Source: Lepturacanthus savala
Taxonomy: Eukaryota > Chordata > Actinopteri > Scombriformes > Trichiuridae
Length of the DNA stretch: 64,000 bases
Reading direction: 5' to 3'
Assembly (NCBI GenBank): GCA_030544235.1
Contig: CM060470.1
Span: 26,191,098-26,255,097 of the forward strand
The translations under genes were made by a program, and so were the position numbers. Below, piece after piece: positions 48,574 through 62,100 of the stretch (position 1 is its first letter; each line of letters opens with the position of its first letter). The notes beneath the pieces are model-generated. The model did no database searches and was not told the DNA's origin. It worked only from the letters and a program-made list of their open reading frames with translations.

Positions 48574-48910
48574 TTCAAAGGTTGACACATTTCTTGGGTT
48601 TTATTTTAAGTTTCGATATCTTTAACAAGATATATTTGTCTTGATCAAATATGTGCAGATGTCAAGGTCCTGCCACTTTATGTGGTTTTGCAAAGTAGTT
48701 GCTGGTCTTTCATATCAGAGGTGGGTGTTGATTGCATAGCTGTGGCATAGTAACTTTACAGAAGTTCATCCTATTTTAAGGCAGTTTCTGAATATGGGCT
48801 GTGTGCATTTCTCTGTGGATTGAGAGTTTTGACACCTGCATTAGTATTTATATAACACCCAGGCCTTCTTAGCCATTCAAAGTTCACTTTCTATGATATG
48901 GGACCTTTAA
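48574..48910. mobile_element. GGTCCCATAT-type MITE, uninterrupted copy
   Basis: Ends with CTATGATATGGGACCTTTAA, the inverted form of the TTAAAGGTCCCATAT start of the copy at 20056. Inside, GGCAGTTTCTGAATATGGGC, CATTTCTCTGTGGATTGAG and ATAACACCCAGGCCTTCTTA match that copy. At the last segment it lacks the hAT-like insertion and so shows the empty site. Confidence 0.65.
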
Positions 48911-50079
48911 GATTATGTGAAGATAATATGTTGAACACCCAGAGAGAACGCAAGTGGACTGTAGTATGAAAGTAGAGAGGATTCAGGTGGTCCTCTGGGG
49001 CATTGTGGAAACAATAACTGACCCAGTTATGGAGGCTGGCGGCACCACAGCTGGCCCCCTGCAGATGCTGTCAGCACCGGCTGCACTGCAGTGCCTCTCT
49101 CATATATCTTTCTTTTCTCCAACTGTTAGATGTGGATCTGTCTTCCAGCATTATGCTCCGTCATCAGCCTTTTCCCCTTTTCTTATTTTTGCTCCAGTCA
49201 TCTCCTTTTCCCCCCGTGTCCCCCAGTAACCTTGATGCTCCTCTCAATTTACGCCCATCGATCCTGTTTCAAACCAAAGGTGAACTGTTCCAAAGAGCTC
49301 TCCCTGGAGTCTGATCGACAGTCTACTTGACGTGTGTTTGTGGTAACCATGGTCACACACAGGCTGGACGGCTGGCTCCATCCACTCAGATTGATCTAAT
49401 AATTACGGCCTGATCAGATTGATCAAAGAGGATGGGAACATGCATAGACACAATGTAATATCAAGCAACCTTTTGATGATGTTGAGAAGAACTGCTACAG
49501 GATCAGGCACATTCAGCGCTAACACAACACAGATGGGAGGATGCATGAGCCTTTGTCTAAAAGAAAAAAGCATCAAAAACACAACTCACACATGTTGGAA
49601 GCCAGCATGAAAAAGAGAAAGAGGAGACAGACAGCTGTGGCTGAATCAGACACGAACTGTGTGATTTACTTCCTTCTTTGTTATGAAAAGAATAAAAACT
49701 GTGACTCAGATCAAATCTAATCCTGCAGGCCTGCACTGACGTGACGTCATAAGCAACACATCCGGCATTAGATGGAAAATATATGTTTAAAACCAAAAAA
49801 AAAAAAAAGTCAAATTTCCTCCCCCGATAATCCAAAATCAAAATTGTTGTTTTTGGAACCTGCGTGAAACAGGGTGACATCTGTTACCAGGCTGGAAATA
49901 AATGGACGCAGCCTAATGGAAAGTCTATTTCTGGCAGCCAATAATATTGTCATCAGACCTCAGCGTGGATGTTGTTTTTTTCTTCCACAGACATCAGGAC
50001 AGTAACAAATATTGCGTCATGATGCTGCTGCTGCAGGATGAACATCAGCAAACTGAAAACAGCACAGGCCACGGACGGA

Positions 50080-50420
50080 AACTAAGCAGCAACACTGACA
50101 TCTGAGATGTTGCTGCAATAAACACGTTTTATTCTGATCCTGCTGCGAGGTGACAGCGTTCTGTCTTTACGACAGCATCCATCACTGGGAGCAAACAGCC
50201 TCACGCGCCGTGTACATGGTGAAATACACACGGGAAACACACGCAAAGATAAAGAGGCCATACCGTTAGGAGAAATGCGAAGGTTTCTTGTCATATTGTT
50301 GCGCATCCTGGTTGCTTCAGTCGACGATGTCTGCAGTCATAGACTCGCCCTGACTCCCTCTGACACACCTCGGCTCAAGCAGCGAAGCAGCGGCTCCTCT
50401 GTCCGCTGGGCGGCGCCTGC
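50080..50420 (-). promoter_or_regulatory. GC/CpG-rich segment, candidate inpp4a promoter and 5' UTR exon
   Basis: The only CpG-rich patch between the inpp4a ATG and the slc9a2 promoter region, with CGCGCCG, GGCGGCGCC and several other CG-containing clusters. On the minus strand it is upstream of inpp4a, and a possible donor (CTAACG|GTATGG) is visible near 50265. Whether a 5' UTR exon lies here needs transcript data. Confidence 0.35.
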
Positions 50421-50482
50421 TCTGCAGATACTGATGCTGTGCCACCCAACAATTATAAATACAAGAGAGCATTAGAATGCAT

Positions 50483-52030
50483 GTATATACTCCTACTATA
50501 GCCTCCTACAAATATAAGCAGATCATCTGGTTTGTATTTATTGCTTATGATGCAAAATACTGTCCATTTTGTAAAGTGGAATTTGTAAACTGCAATTGCA
50601 ACTGCACACAAAACAACTAATATCATAATATACTAATATCTACAATATACTATAGCTGGATCTGATGGATACATACATTGTAGCCTATTATATTAATTAA
50701 TTGTATATTATATCATATTTGCCTTTTTCACGTAATGTATGGAATATTTTAAATAAAATTTACTGTGTAAATGTATGCATTGTATGTTTTTATTTTCTGT
50801 TTTATCATACTGTGAAGTGTAGCATGAAAAGTGCAGATAAATAAAATATGATATAGGCCTAATAATAATATTATAATGCATGTATTCCAGCTATACAGTT
50901 TATCTGACTGGAGATATATATATTGGAATATACTCGTTTGGTTTGTATTCTGGTTTGTATTTGTTTGTTTTTTATGATGCAAGCTACTGTCCGCTTTGTA
51001 AAGTGGAATTTATAAACAGCATAACAACAACTAATATCATAGTATACTAATATATCCAGTATCCTGGATCTGATGGATATGTTAATGTATTTTGGCCTGT
51101 TATATTAACCCTCCTGTTATGTTCATTTCTCAGGAAGAGCAATGGTCGAAAAGACGTCTGAAACTAAAACAAATCCTAATAAGCATTGTCAATATTTCAT
51201 TATTAACTCCATTGCTGACTATTCTATCAATGGTGTTCCTGACCTCTAACAGGCTTTTTAAATAAATCACTTCAACTTTCAAACCTTTTCCTAATGTTTC
51301 TAATGATTACTTTTGAAAGACCAACATATAAAAGACAATAGTTTTACAAAACACTGAAATATAACATTCAAATGTAGTTTTTTTGTATGTGTGTGTGTAA
51401 TATGTCTCACAATTGAAATATTCTGACATTTTTTACATTTCTACCTCCAGTTTGATGCAGCAAATTGACCGGATCAGTATCTATGTGATATAAATATGCA
51501 GGGATATGTGAGATGGAACATTTTCATTTTATACATTTTTATGTCCTGTTTTATCATACTGTGAAGTGTGTTTGAGTAGCACAAAAAGTGCAGATAAATG
51601 AAATGCAATATAGGCTTAACAAGAACATTATAATCCATATACTCCAATTAAACAGTTTATACGACTGGTGATATATGCATATGCATATACTGTAAGTAGG
51701 TAGTCTGGTTTGTATTTAGTGTTTATGATGCAGGCAATTGTCCCCTTTTGAAATGAGTAATCTGCCATTGTTCAATAATAATAATAGAAAGAGAAACACA
51801 CAAAACAATATCATAATATAAAAATATCTACAATATGATGTAATTGAAAATGATGGATGTATAAATATTTTGGCCTATGATATTATATATTATGTAACAT
51901 TTTACCTTTCTTCATTATAATGTCTGGAATGTTACATTGTGTATGTAAATGTATATATTATGTATTTTTTGTTTTCTATTTTATCAGTGAAGTGTTGTGT
52001 TGAGTAGCATTAAAAGTACAGATAAATAGA
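50483..52030. repeat. Diverged tandem array, about three units of roughly 425 bp
   Basis: TGGTTTGTATTTATTGCTTATGATGCA-like sequence recurs at about 50529, 50951 and 51710. TGAAGTGT, then AAAAGTGCAGATAAAT-like sequence, recurs at about 50812, 51560 and 51986. Intermediate blocks (AACTAATATCATAATATACT, GGATCTGATGGATA, TGTTTTATCATACTGTGAAG) recur in the same order. Unit 2 is longer because of an inserted segment. The array is very AT-rich and non-coding. Confidence 0.75.
51106..51515. mobile_element. Insertion in tandem unit 2 beginning TAACCCTCCTGTTAT
   Basis: This segment of about 400 bp is absent from unit 1 and unit 3 of the surrounding array. It begins with TAACCCTCCTGTTATGTTC, resembling the AACCCTCCTGTTGT termini of a common fish non-autonomous element. 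The right boundary is approximate, and some of unit 2 seems lost at the junction. Confidence 0.45.
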
Positions 52031-52039
52031 ATGTGTACT

Positions 52040-52345
52040 TCCTCAATTTTCTATTCCTCAATAGGGTCACAGGAGATGGAGCTGATCCCAGCAAACTGCA
52101 AGCCAGAGGCAGCCTATTGGGCACACACACCGTTCACTCACACACTTGTATTTATGGGCAATTTAAAGTCTCCAACTAATCTAAGAATGTTTTTGGATGG
52201 TGGAAGGAAGCCAGAGCTCCTGGAGAAAACCCACGCAGACATGAGCAGAACATGCAAACTCCACACAGAAAGGTCCCAGCACAAAGCTTGATCCTGTGAC
52301 CTTCTTGCTGTGAGGTAACAGTGTGACACAGTGGTGCAGAATGTA
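52040..52345 (-). mobile_element. tRNA-derived SINE-like repeat, copy 2
   Basis: Same orientation and body as the copy at 36617-36993: shared blocks include AAACCCACGCAGACA, GAACATGCAAACTCCACACA and GTGACCTTCTTG. The head region is more eroded (CTGCACCACTGTGTCAC on the minus strand). It directly follows the tandem array. Confidence 0.7.
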
Positions 52346-52799
52346 TAATTATTATTATTATTAATGTCATTATCTCTGGGAATTGAATGGCAGGGTAACA
52401 GATGAAAAGTAAAGAATGATAAAAGAAAATAACAACAAATCCTCAAAAAGAATATGGAAAGTCAAAATGAATAAGTTAAGAGTACATTTCTTTTATTTAC
52501 TAATTCTTATATGTTATCAGTTAATTGTGATATAACTAGAGTGACTCATATGTTTACACCAAGAAGATGTTGAAGTGATGGAGTCACAATGTTCATAATT
52601 TGAATAAGGTGCAGCTGTATTTTCATTCTGACATTTACATCCCTGATCTCCATAGGTTCAAGTTACATTTACACCACAGATTAAAAAGGAACTGCTGTTC
52701 TCTGCAGTTTGACCTTCTTCTTATTATTATTTTCATTATTATTATTATTGAATTATTGAATATTTCTTTAGTGAAAGTTGACACTACAGTGCCACTGTC

Positions 52800-53190
52800 T
52801 CACCGAAACTGCAGAGAGTGGCCCCTGAATGGCCCGCGGACACACCTTGTCCCACCCTTTTCTATTTGCTCCAAGTGACAGCCAATCACACGGCGCCTCG
52901 GGACCGCGCCGCCCAGCCCCGTATCGGAACTCGCGGACGCGCCGCAGGTGTGTTTCTAACTTCTCCAGCAGTTGGAAGGAGACGCGCACGGATCACCCAG
53001 CTTCTAAAAACGTCCGTGGATGAATGAGAACATGGGAACAAAATAAATCCACCAGCTTTGTTTTGGAGAGAAGTGTTCTCACCTCAACACGTTTCTGTCT
53101 GATGAAATTGTGAAGTCGGATGGAGTGATTATTATCTCAAAGACGCGGATGTTCACATAAATTTGGATTATTACGCAGCGGCAGTGCATC
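52800..53190 (+). promoter_or_regulatory. slc9a2 promoter and 5' UTR
   Basis: GC-rich block at about 52830-53000 with many CG dinucleotides and a CCAAT box within GACAGCCAATCACACGG (about 52877), upstream of the ATG at 53191. No canonical TATA box is seen. The transcription start is probably within 52880-53020, but sequence alone does not fix it. Confidence 0.5.
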
Positions 53191-56100
53191 ATGGATTCCA
53201 ACAGAATTACCAGGCGAACAGGAGTTTTATTCGTCATTTGTACATTTCTAAGTCTTCTGAATGGCTGCAGGGGAGAACTCTCACCCAAACCGACTCCGGG
53301 TGTCACGCTTGTGCCCCCGGTTAAACCGGTTGATAACCCCCAGGCCTACCCAGACGCGGATAAGGCTAATTTACCTGTGTTCACTATGGATTACCCAAGA
53401 ATCCAGATCCCATTTGAGATCACTCTCTGGGTGCTGCTGGCTTCATTTGCAAAGATTGGTGAGTATATGTTTAAACAAGCGATGACACACTAGAATATAA
53501 TCTATAGGTAAGTACTTTGTGATAAGTGTGACCCTTTGATAGTGGATGTTAGGCCTGATCATCTCTATACAGGCATAGCTTTCTCATTCTCTTTGTGATT
53601 GCGATCAACACAGCTTTCTCCTCTTATCTCAGGTTTCCACGTGTATCACAAGATCACCATCTGGGTGCCGGAGTCCTGTCTTCTGATCAGCATTGGTCTG
53701 ATTGTGGGTGGCATCATGCACTCTGTCCATGAGGAGCCTCCTGCTGTGCTCAGCAGCAACGTCTTCTTCCTCTACATGCTCCCCCCGATCGTCCTGGACT
53801 CTGGCTACTTCATGCCCACCAGGCCTTTCTTTGAGAACATCGGCACGGTACAGTTCCAGCACCAAAACAGACATCCTCTTCTTTCTGTCTTTCTCGTGGT
53901 CCATGTGATATCATCGTATCTCTGTGCAGGTGCTGTGGTTTGCAGTGGTTGGGACCCTGTGGAACAGCATAGGCATCGGCATGTCGTTGTTTGCCATCTG
54001 CCAGATCGAGGCGTTTGGTGTGCAGGACATCAACCTTCAGGAGAACCTGCTGTTCGCCACCATCATCTCGGCCGTGGACCCCGTTGCCGTGCTGAGCGTG
54101 TTCGAAGACGTGTCCGTCAACGAGCAGCTGTACATCGTGGTGTTCGGGGAGTGTCTCTTCAACGATGCTGTCACTGTGGTGAGTTGGATCAGTATGACTG
54201 TAGGGTTGGACATTGGTTGAGTTTTGAGAATATTAATACTCAGTTTCAACTCCAATATGTTTGAAAGGCAGTTAAATGTTTGTGTAACTCAAATATCTTC
54301 ATACTTTTAAGATTACCTTAACATTAACAAAGTAAATACTAGGGCTGATTAATATTAATGAGGCAGACACAAAATGCACAGTTGTTACTAGAGCTCCAGA
54401 GGAGATATCAAAATATATTGAGGTGATTTTTATTTTTTAAAACCACAAATCTATCTCATCAGGGATATCAAATCTTCAAATTAAACCAGTGAAAAGAAAC
54501 AATTTGGGACCTTTAAAAACAACTTGCTGTGACATGTTGGCTAATCCTCGCTCTCTCTCTGGGCTATCGCTTGTTGTGATAATATCCTGAGAAATATCCA
54601 GTAGCCGACTTAACCAATGTCTAAGCTCCATATTTTCTTTTACATTGTACTTTATAGAGCCCCAGCTACCATGTAAGACCCTCCTTGGTGCCTTATATTT
54701 TCAAAACCGGTATTACATGAAATGAAAGTTGCACTATTGTTATCTGAAGATTTTCTGTGCTATTCTTTCTGTGAAGGTGCAGCTCAGGTTTCACCAGATA
54801 CTCTGCAATTAGGTCTTTCAGGGTTAATTTGCATGCATGAGTACATAGAGTAGTGTGAAACGTGCACTGGCAAGATCATGTAGTAAGCAGATAAATGTGA
54901 TCAGTGACGGAATGTCATCGGAGACACTAAAACCAAATTGTGTCGACACCAAACAGACATGTACTGTTGTGATTCTACGTTTGCTCAGAGGCTGCCAAAC
55001 CAGTTTCTGAGGTCACCGTTGCTGTCGGCTGTGTGGGAGGAGTTAACATCATCTGAAACTGGACTAAAGTGGATTCGTGCTCAAATTTCCCCCTCTCGCC
55101 CTTGTTTTTTATTGTGCTTTAACACACCCACTCAACCACCTAAATGAACCTGCTCTCAGCTTTGGTGCAGTGACCCTTTGTGTTTTCATACACAGTAGCA
55201 GAGCTGATGTAGAAAGTGAAGGCAAACATTTACTCAGGAGACCTGGGCACCGTCTGCAGAGCTTTGTCTCTGTCCCATCATAGAACTTGTATTGTTTGAC
55301 AATAGTGCAAATGCTTCCGATTTGCTGCCGTCAGTAGTGATATATAAAGGTGTTGAAAATTGTAGGTGTAGTAAATATTAGCACAAGTGTGTATTAATCT
55401 GAGAAATAAAATATTCCCCATCACATGCATGGTTTACTAACCAGTCTTATCCTACTACAGTTGTGAGGAGCTGTTTTTTTCAGTGCTGTTTGTCTGCATC
55501 TTTGTTTTCCTGAACAGGATTATGTAAAAACTACTGGGCAGATTTTCATGAAACTTGGTGCTATTAGAGTTGGCTGAGAACAAGCTGTATACATTTTGGA
55601 GTGGGTCCTTATGAAATTTGCACAGTTGTTTTAGTGGCTATTAGTGGTTCCTGCTGGTTAATGGAATGTTAATAGTTGAGGAAACAGTTGACAGAACTCT
55701 GCCCTGGAGATCCAGCTTTTTAGTTTTGGTAATACAGCCATGCATCTTGATTGTACTGCACATTTGCATGTCAAATAGAAGACTGACCATTGTCTCAAAT
55801 GAAGGTATTCTCTTGGAGCGCTGCTCTTGTTACAGTTTGTTTGTTGGGATGTCCAGTCCTGCTACTCTAGAGCTACTGCCCTGCAGGTTTTAGGAATCTT
55901 AGAACTCAAACACACCATTATCAAGCCCTTGACATGCTTCAGATTGATAATGAGTTGATAATTAGAATTAGGTGTTTTTGAGTGGGGAGTTGCATTTTGA
56001 AACAGGTTTTTGTTATTTTAATCCTTCTTCCTGTTCATACTGACCATTGAAAAGATGGACGAAGAGAGACTTCCTCATGTGTTTTCAATGTAAGTGATGG

Positions 56101-59100
56101 GGAACAAAGTGCAGTCCTGCTTTTGTGTTGAGAGACAGAAAGAAAGAGGGAAATTCCCTGAAGTGCCTTAGGAAGAGATTGAGCAGGAAGAATAATATAA
56201 AACAGTTTCACTGTTCATTTGACACATTGGTTTAAATTTAAACAGTAAGCTTATTCTAAATTAAATGTTTAAAAAAACTCTGTATTGTATCAACATCTAC
56301 ATATTGCTTAATATAATGTATTCCAAAAGGTTATTCCATGAAACTATGAAAGCGATAGTTAAGGAAAATGCTCAATTCATAGTTGGTCTGTAGGCTGGAA
56401 AAGAATGAAAAGGAACAAAGCTCGTCGCTCTGGCAAACCCTCCTTTTCTGTGACTCGTTCACTGTTGCTTGATTAAGTGAGATTATCAAATTGCAAACAG
56501 TGCAGAGTAAATATTTCCATGCATCATTTTTATCTGGAACTGTGTCATTAGAGGCTCCGGCCCTGTGACTCCGCCCATGACCTCTGACGGCCGTCTTTGT
56601 GCACCGAGCTGCAAACACGGGTACAAAAGGGAGTGTGTTCATGTGATCTACTACATGTATCTTGTGTGTGTGAACACGGCTTTATGTTTTTTTCAGGTGT
56701 TGTACAACATGTTCAACTTCGTGGCGGAGATGCCGGTGGTGGAGCCAGTGGACGTGTTCTTGGGGATGGCACGGTTCTTCGTTGTTGGGCTTGGTGGGAT
56801 GGGCTTCGGCATCCTGTTTGGCTTCGTGGCAGCTTTTACCACAAGATTCACCTCCAGGGTTCGAGAAATCGAGCCACTCTTCATCTTCATGTACAGCTAC
56901 CTGGCCTACCTGGTGGCTGAGCTGTTCGCCATCTCCTCCATCATGGCGTGAGTACATTTGGAAGGTGTTGGTCCATCAGATATTTGAACCCAGTCAGTTT
57001 TAACACTGCAAAGATAATAATTTTTTATGTGGGTGTGCAGCATTGTGACCTGTGCCCTCACCATGAAGTACTATGTGGAGGAAAACGTTTCCCAGCGTTC
57101 CTGCACCACCATCCGGCACGTGGTCAAGATGCTCGGCTCCATCTCAGAGACCCTGATCTTCTTCTTCCTGGGTGTCGTTACCATAACGACAGAACACGAG
57201 TGGAACTGGGGTTACATCCTGTTCACGCTGCTGTTTGCCTTCGTATGGAGAGGCCTGGGTAAGGACAAGGCAGGGGGGGGGGCATCTGTGTCTCTGGAAG
57301 AGGTCAGATTCTGTTTGACTTTGCGTCTGTCTGTCTTGGTGCAGGTTTAATGCGACAGTCTAACTGAGAGTCTGTTCATATAACATGTAAATACCTTTTT
57401 TTTGTTTTGGTGAACAGGGAAGTCCCAACATGCAATAAACAATGAGAAAACTAGAGGCAGGCAGAGCGAAACGTCTCTGCACACAAACACACCACCATTC
57501 AATTTATATGAGGTTATATATTGATTTTATTGGAAAATACTGCAAAAACAACATTTTCCACTCTTCCCTCCCAGGCGTCTTGGTGCTGACTCAAATCATT
57601 AACCCTTTCCGCACCATCCCATTTAACATGAAAGATCAGTTTGGCTTGGCGTATGGTGGCCTGCGAGGTGCAATTTCATTCGCCTTGGCCTTCACTCTCC
57701 CTGATAACATCGGCCGCAAGCAGCTCTTTGTCACTGCCACCATTGCTATTATCATCTTCACCGTTTTTCTTCAGGTAAGGGAGCACCTATGTTAAATTAT
57801 TTCATAAATATATATTTTTTCTACCACAGCAGTGTCATTGTTTTAGATTTAGAAGATATAGAAGGAAATTTAGCTTTGATTGAAGTCTGAAGTTGAGTCT
57901 CAGTGTGTGAGAAAGCCGGATTTTCATTTGATTTCATGTTTGACAGGCACTCTGATTTTCAAAACTCTTCTTCTAATGTTTTTTTGTTTCCACAGGGCAT
58001 CAGTATTCGACCTCTGATTGAGTTCATCAATGTCCGCAGAACAAATCGAAACCTGGACACAATCAACGTAGAAGTCCACTGCAGGGTAAGGCACAAGTTG
58101 TGATTCTTCTGCATTATGGACGATATATATTCTGCACACGGTTTGAACAGCTGTCACTTTGCTCTCAGCTCATGGAACACACCATCGCTGGCATAGAGGA
58201 CCTCTGTGGACAGTGGAGCCACTTCTACTGGAAGGACAAGTAAGAGGTTTCTCTCCTGTGACTGAAGTTACCCATCAATATAATCTTATATCACTATAGC
58301 ACAGATATAACATATCTAGTCATGTGTAGCCAACAGAATGTACATATTACTCACATTATCTAAAACTAATCAGCTGCTTCATGTTACTAAAGATAAACAA
58401 AACCAACTCAAGTTAAACAGGAAGAGAAATGGCAGTTTTAGTTTCCCTGCTATCAGTTTCCCTCTTTGTGGTTTTGGGCTGAACCAGACTTCCACCATCA
58501 GCAGCTATGTTTTTTCATCTAAAAGCTATGAAATGTTTTACTTTTTGCCTTCAAACCACTTTTCAGGCCCAACCACCAAGTTTGCGAGTCTTTGTGAAAA
58601 TGAATCAAAATAAGATAAGCCTTCATTAGTCCCACAACAGGGGAAATTGCAAGTAGCAAAGTGGTCAACAACAATGGAAAGAAGCTTCAATAAAACACAA
58701 TAGATCAAGCATCAGTTAAAAAAACAAGGAACATATGAAGACAATGTACCTGAGTGATATATAGATATTGATATGAATTTAAATCTAACATCATACACTT
58801 ACACATCCTAGTTTTAGTCCTTTTGCTTTATAATAATATATTACATTATAATAATATTACAATATTTCAGTGCTTTATTGTTTTGTAGCTCAAAATCTGT
58901 AAGTAGAATACCATTAAGTGGATTTGCATCATGTAAAAGTACATTTTACTCTTTCTGTGTGACAAACCTATGTTATCTGACTTTAGTTTTCAGCAGAAGC
59001 TGATAATGTGGGCATTAAAACCACAATGAACATTTCAAAACAGTGACCATTAATTTACAGTATTGCATACGTTTCAGTTGCAGTTTCATTAAGTTGTTTG

Positions 59101-62100
59101 AAAAATAGTTTCCTCAGCACTCCAAACATCACCTGTTTATAATTTAAATGTAATTTAATTTAATGTAATTTTCCTTGGGAACTTAAGATTTTATGGTTTA
59201 GGTAAGCCTTATACTATTTTTATATCATATATTATTGACATATAAATTATACACACTGTACATGGAGTGTAGGATAAATACACAAAACATATACAGTAAA
59301 AACAGTATTATTCATGTTATAGTTTTACAAATAACAACATTACAGCATAACATTACAAATAAGATTCAATCATTTATCTCATGCTGGAGAATTGACATGT
59401 TACAGTAACAGTAGAGTAGTGTGCAGGTCATAATATTTAACTAGTTGCTGCTTTTGTTTCTGAGAATAAAAAAATAGCTTGATTAGGACCATAGAATAAA
59501 TATGTGAGTTAAATTGAATACTTGTTAAAGCTTTATTTTGAAGGTGTTGGCCATCAGATAAATCTACATATATGTAGGCAGGTTGGTTAGGTCACTGTTT
59601 TTTAAAGATCAGGCTGAGAGAAGATGTAAAATCATTCTTCAAGTGTTTGCTTGCGAAAATGTTTTACATACATGTGTATGTAAACTCTTTAAAGACAGTA
59701 ATCTCCTTTCTCTCAATGTCAGGTTCATGAAGTTCAACAATCGAATCCTGCGTAGGATCTTGATCCGGGACAACCGGGCTGAGTCGAGCATCGTGGCGCT
59801 TTACAAAAAGCTGGAGCTGCAGAACGCCATGGAGATCCTGGACACGGTGTCTGGAGACATCAGCGCTGCTCCGTCCATCGTCTCGCTGTAGTATGACATG
59901 TTTCTCACTGTCTGAGCACCCCACCCCCCTTCTTGTCTTTTCATTTAAAAGGTTCAATAAGTAACTGAGCGATTTGTTGTGTCTGAATATCTGTTTATAG
60001 TGAGGAAAAGAAAAGCTCTGCTAAACCAAAGAGGAAGTTCCTGGCCACAGACCTGAGGAACATGCATGAGATCCTGTCCAAGAACATGTACAAGATCAGA
60101 CAACGGGTGAGATACAGAATTTTGTTTATTTTTTGCTTTCTTTTCCTATTAGAAAAAAAAAGCTATTTAATCCTCCAAGTGCCAACAGGCACTGTGCGAT
60201 TCTCTGAATGCAACCGCCAGTCTTCATTTGCATTTCAGCTGCTGTTGTGGAAACTTGTATCTTTTTACAGTGTATATAGCAGTATATAGCAAATTTTAAC
60301 TTTTGTTTGTTTTGCCTGGGCGAATCAACAACGACAGCTTTCAAAGTGAAGACACATGCATCTCTGAGTGCAAATCAGCTGCTTCTCTTTGGTTCTTATA
60401 AAAGAAGCAGCCGCAAAACATCAAAAGGAAACAGTAGAGCATCTTTTATTTCTTTATTTTTTGTTTTACATTAAATGCTGTGATCATCAGACTGTAATGG
60501 CCAGAGGACACTTTTACCCAAATTTGATAAACTGGAACCATTGTAGATTTTGTGATGCATTACTCCCACATGAGTGTGATTAGTCCACGCACTGAAACTC
60601 AGCCCTGTTTTGCATAGCAGCAGAGCCACAGACTGTAGCTGGCAGTACTATTCCATTAGTGATATCACCATCAGATATCACCTCAGAGACGCTTTGATGT
60701 ATACATAAATAGGAAGCATGTGCTCTTGTTCTAGGTCGTCTGTCTGTCTGTGATGTTATTTGTTATATTGGGAGAATTCTGAGTAGATCCAGTAGTAGGT
60801 CTCTAAAATATTCATGTGTGCTGTATTTAAACTAATACAATATTGTTATTGCATTTAATAACAGTACTATAATGCATTTTTTAACTGTCATGCCGCATTA
60901 AATGAGACTGTTAAATTGTGGTATTTATTGGTATTGTCTGCCTGACTGTGTCTCCCTCTTGTGATGTACAGCAGGTCGGAACAGATGAAGAACAATGGCT
61001 TACTTTAGAGTGTTTGAAAAGGTCATGGTGTTTGCTTTAGGTTTTACGAATAGCTACAGCACAGAAAGAACAATGTTGTCAGTGATGGATTCTCTTAGGG
61101 CTGAGATTCAAACAGAGATGTGGACCCTTGCAGTTCACACAGGTGTGGTCAGTTTTCTTTGAGCAATCTGAGTTGTAAAGACTGCTGTCTCCTCTCAAAG
61201 CGTCTTAGCCTACAGTCTTTGTTGTTGCCGCAGCATTTTACTGACCTGAAGGTGTGGCCGTTGTCACTTTATTGCACATGGACATGTCTAAAATGGTGGA
61301 ATCTGTTTGGAAGCGTCCACTGACAGTCTATACTGATTGTTAAATTGTGTGCGTGTGTGTGTGTGTGTGCTATTTTCTATCTTTGTTTCTTTTTAATCAG
61401 ACTGTGGCCTACACAAGTAAGCATGCCCTTCCCAATGACCGCCACACCAAAGAGATTCTGATCAGACGCCATGCCAGCATCCGCCGCAGCCTCAGACCCG
61501 GCAGCTTTCAGACGACGGTGAGCAGGAAACTCGCTCTAAGAATGTTCCCTTTAATTAAGACTAGGTCCTGGTAATTATGAAACTAATTCATAAAGCATCT
61601 TAGCTCTTACTAAGTTACTAAGGTGAAACTGTCGTAGAGAGCTAAGTTAGGAGCTCTTTGAGATTATTCTCAGAATGTTTATAAACCCTAACCCTTGCTC
61701 CATAGACCCTCATCCTCTCAGTTAAAAGTACAATACAGAATTGAAACTCTTAAGAAACAGCCTAATTATCTTTTCTACGACACTCACATAAAAGGTTCAC
61801 TTTCTGTAGTTTCTTCTTTTCCTCCATTTATAGTCCATTCTGCTATTTTTCCTCAGATGGTGCCTCGATCTCATAAATACTTCTCTCTTCCCGCTGGGAA
61901 GAGTCTGGACTCGAAATTTCCTCCTGAGAGGCTGAGTTACACAGGTAAACATATATTCTGTGTGTGCTACTCCTCTTAATTCTGTTAGGATGTTGTGTTG
62001 TTAATCCACCAATCAGACACAGGGGAGCCAGGGTGAGTGACTCATGCAGTGTCAATCGCTTCTCAAGAACACAAGATAGAAACTCAGGACTGGGACAACC

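Larger units (their letters stand above)
44206..50079. other. Region upstream of the inpp4a start codon, non-coding
   Basis: Probably the 5' UTR intron of inpp4a. It contains the hAT-like palindrome (45258-45456), the transposon remnant (45680-46229) and the MITE at 48574-48910. A poly-T stretch lies at about 47991-48009. I recognise no exon. A short GC-richer patch at 44893-44965 has coding-like composition but no identified family. Confidence 0.55.
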
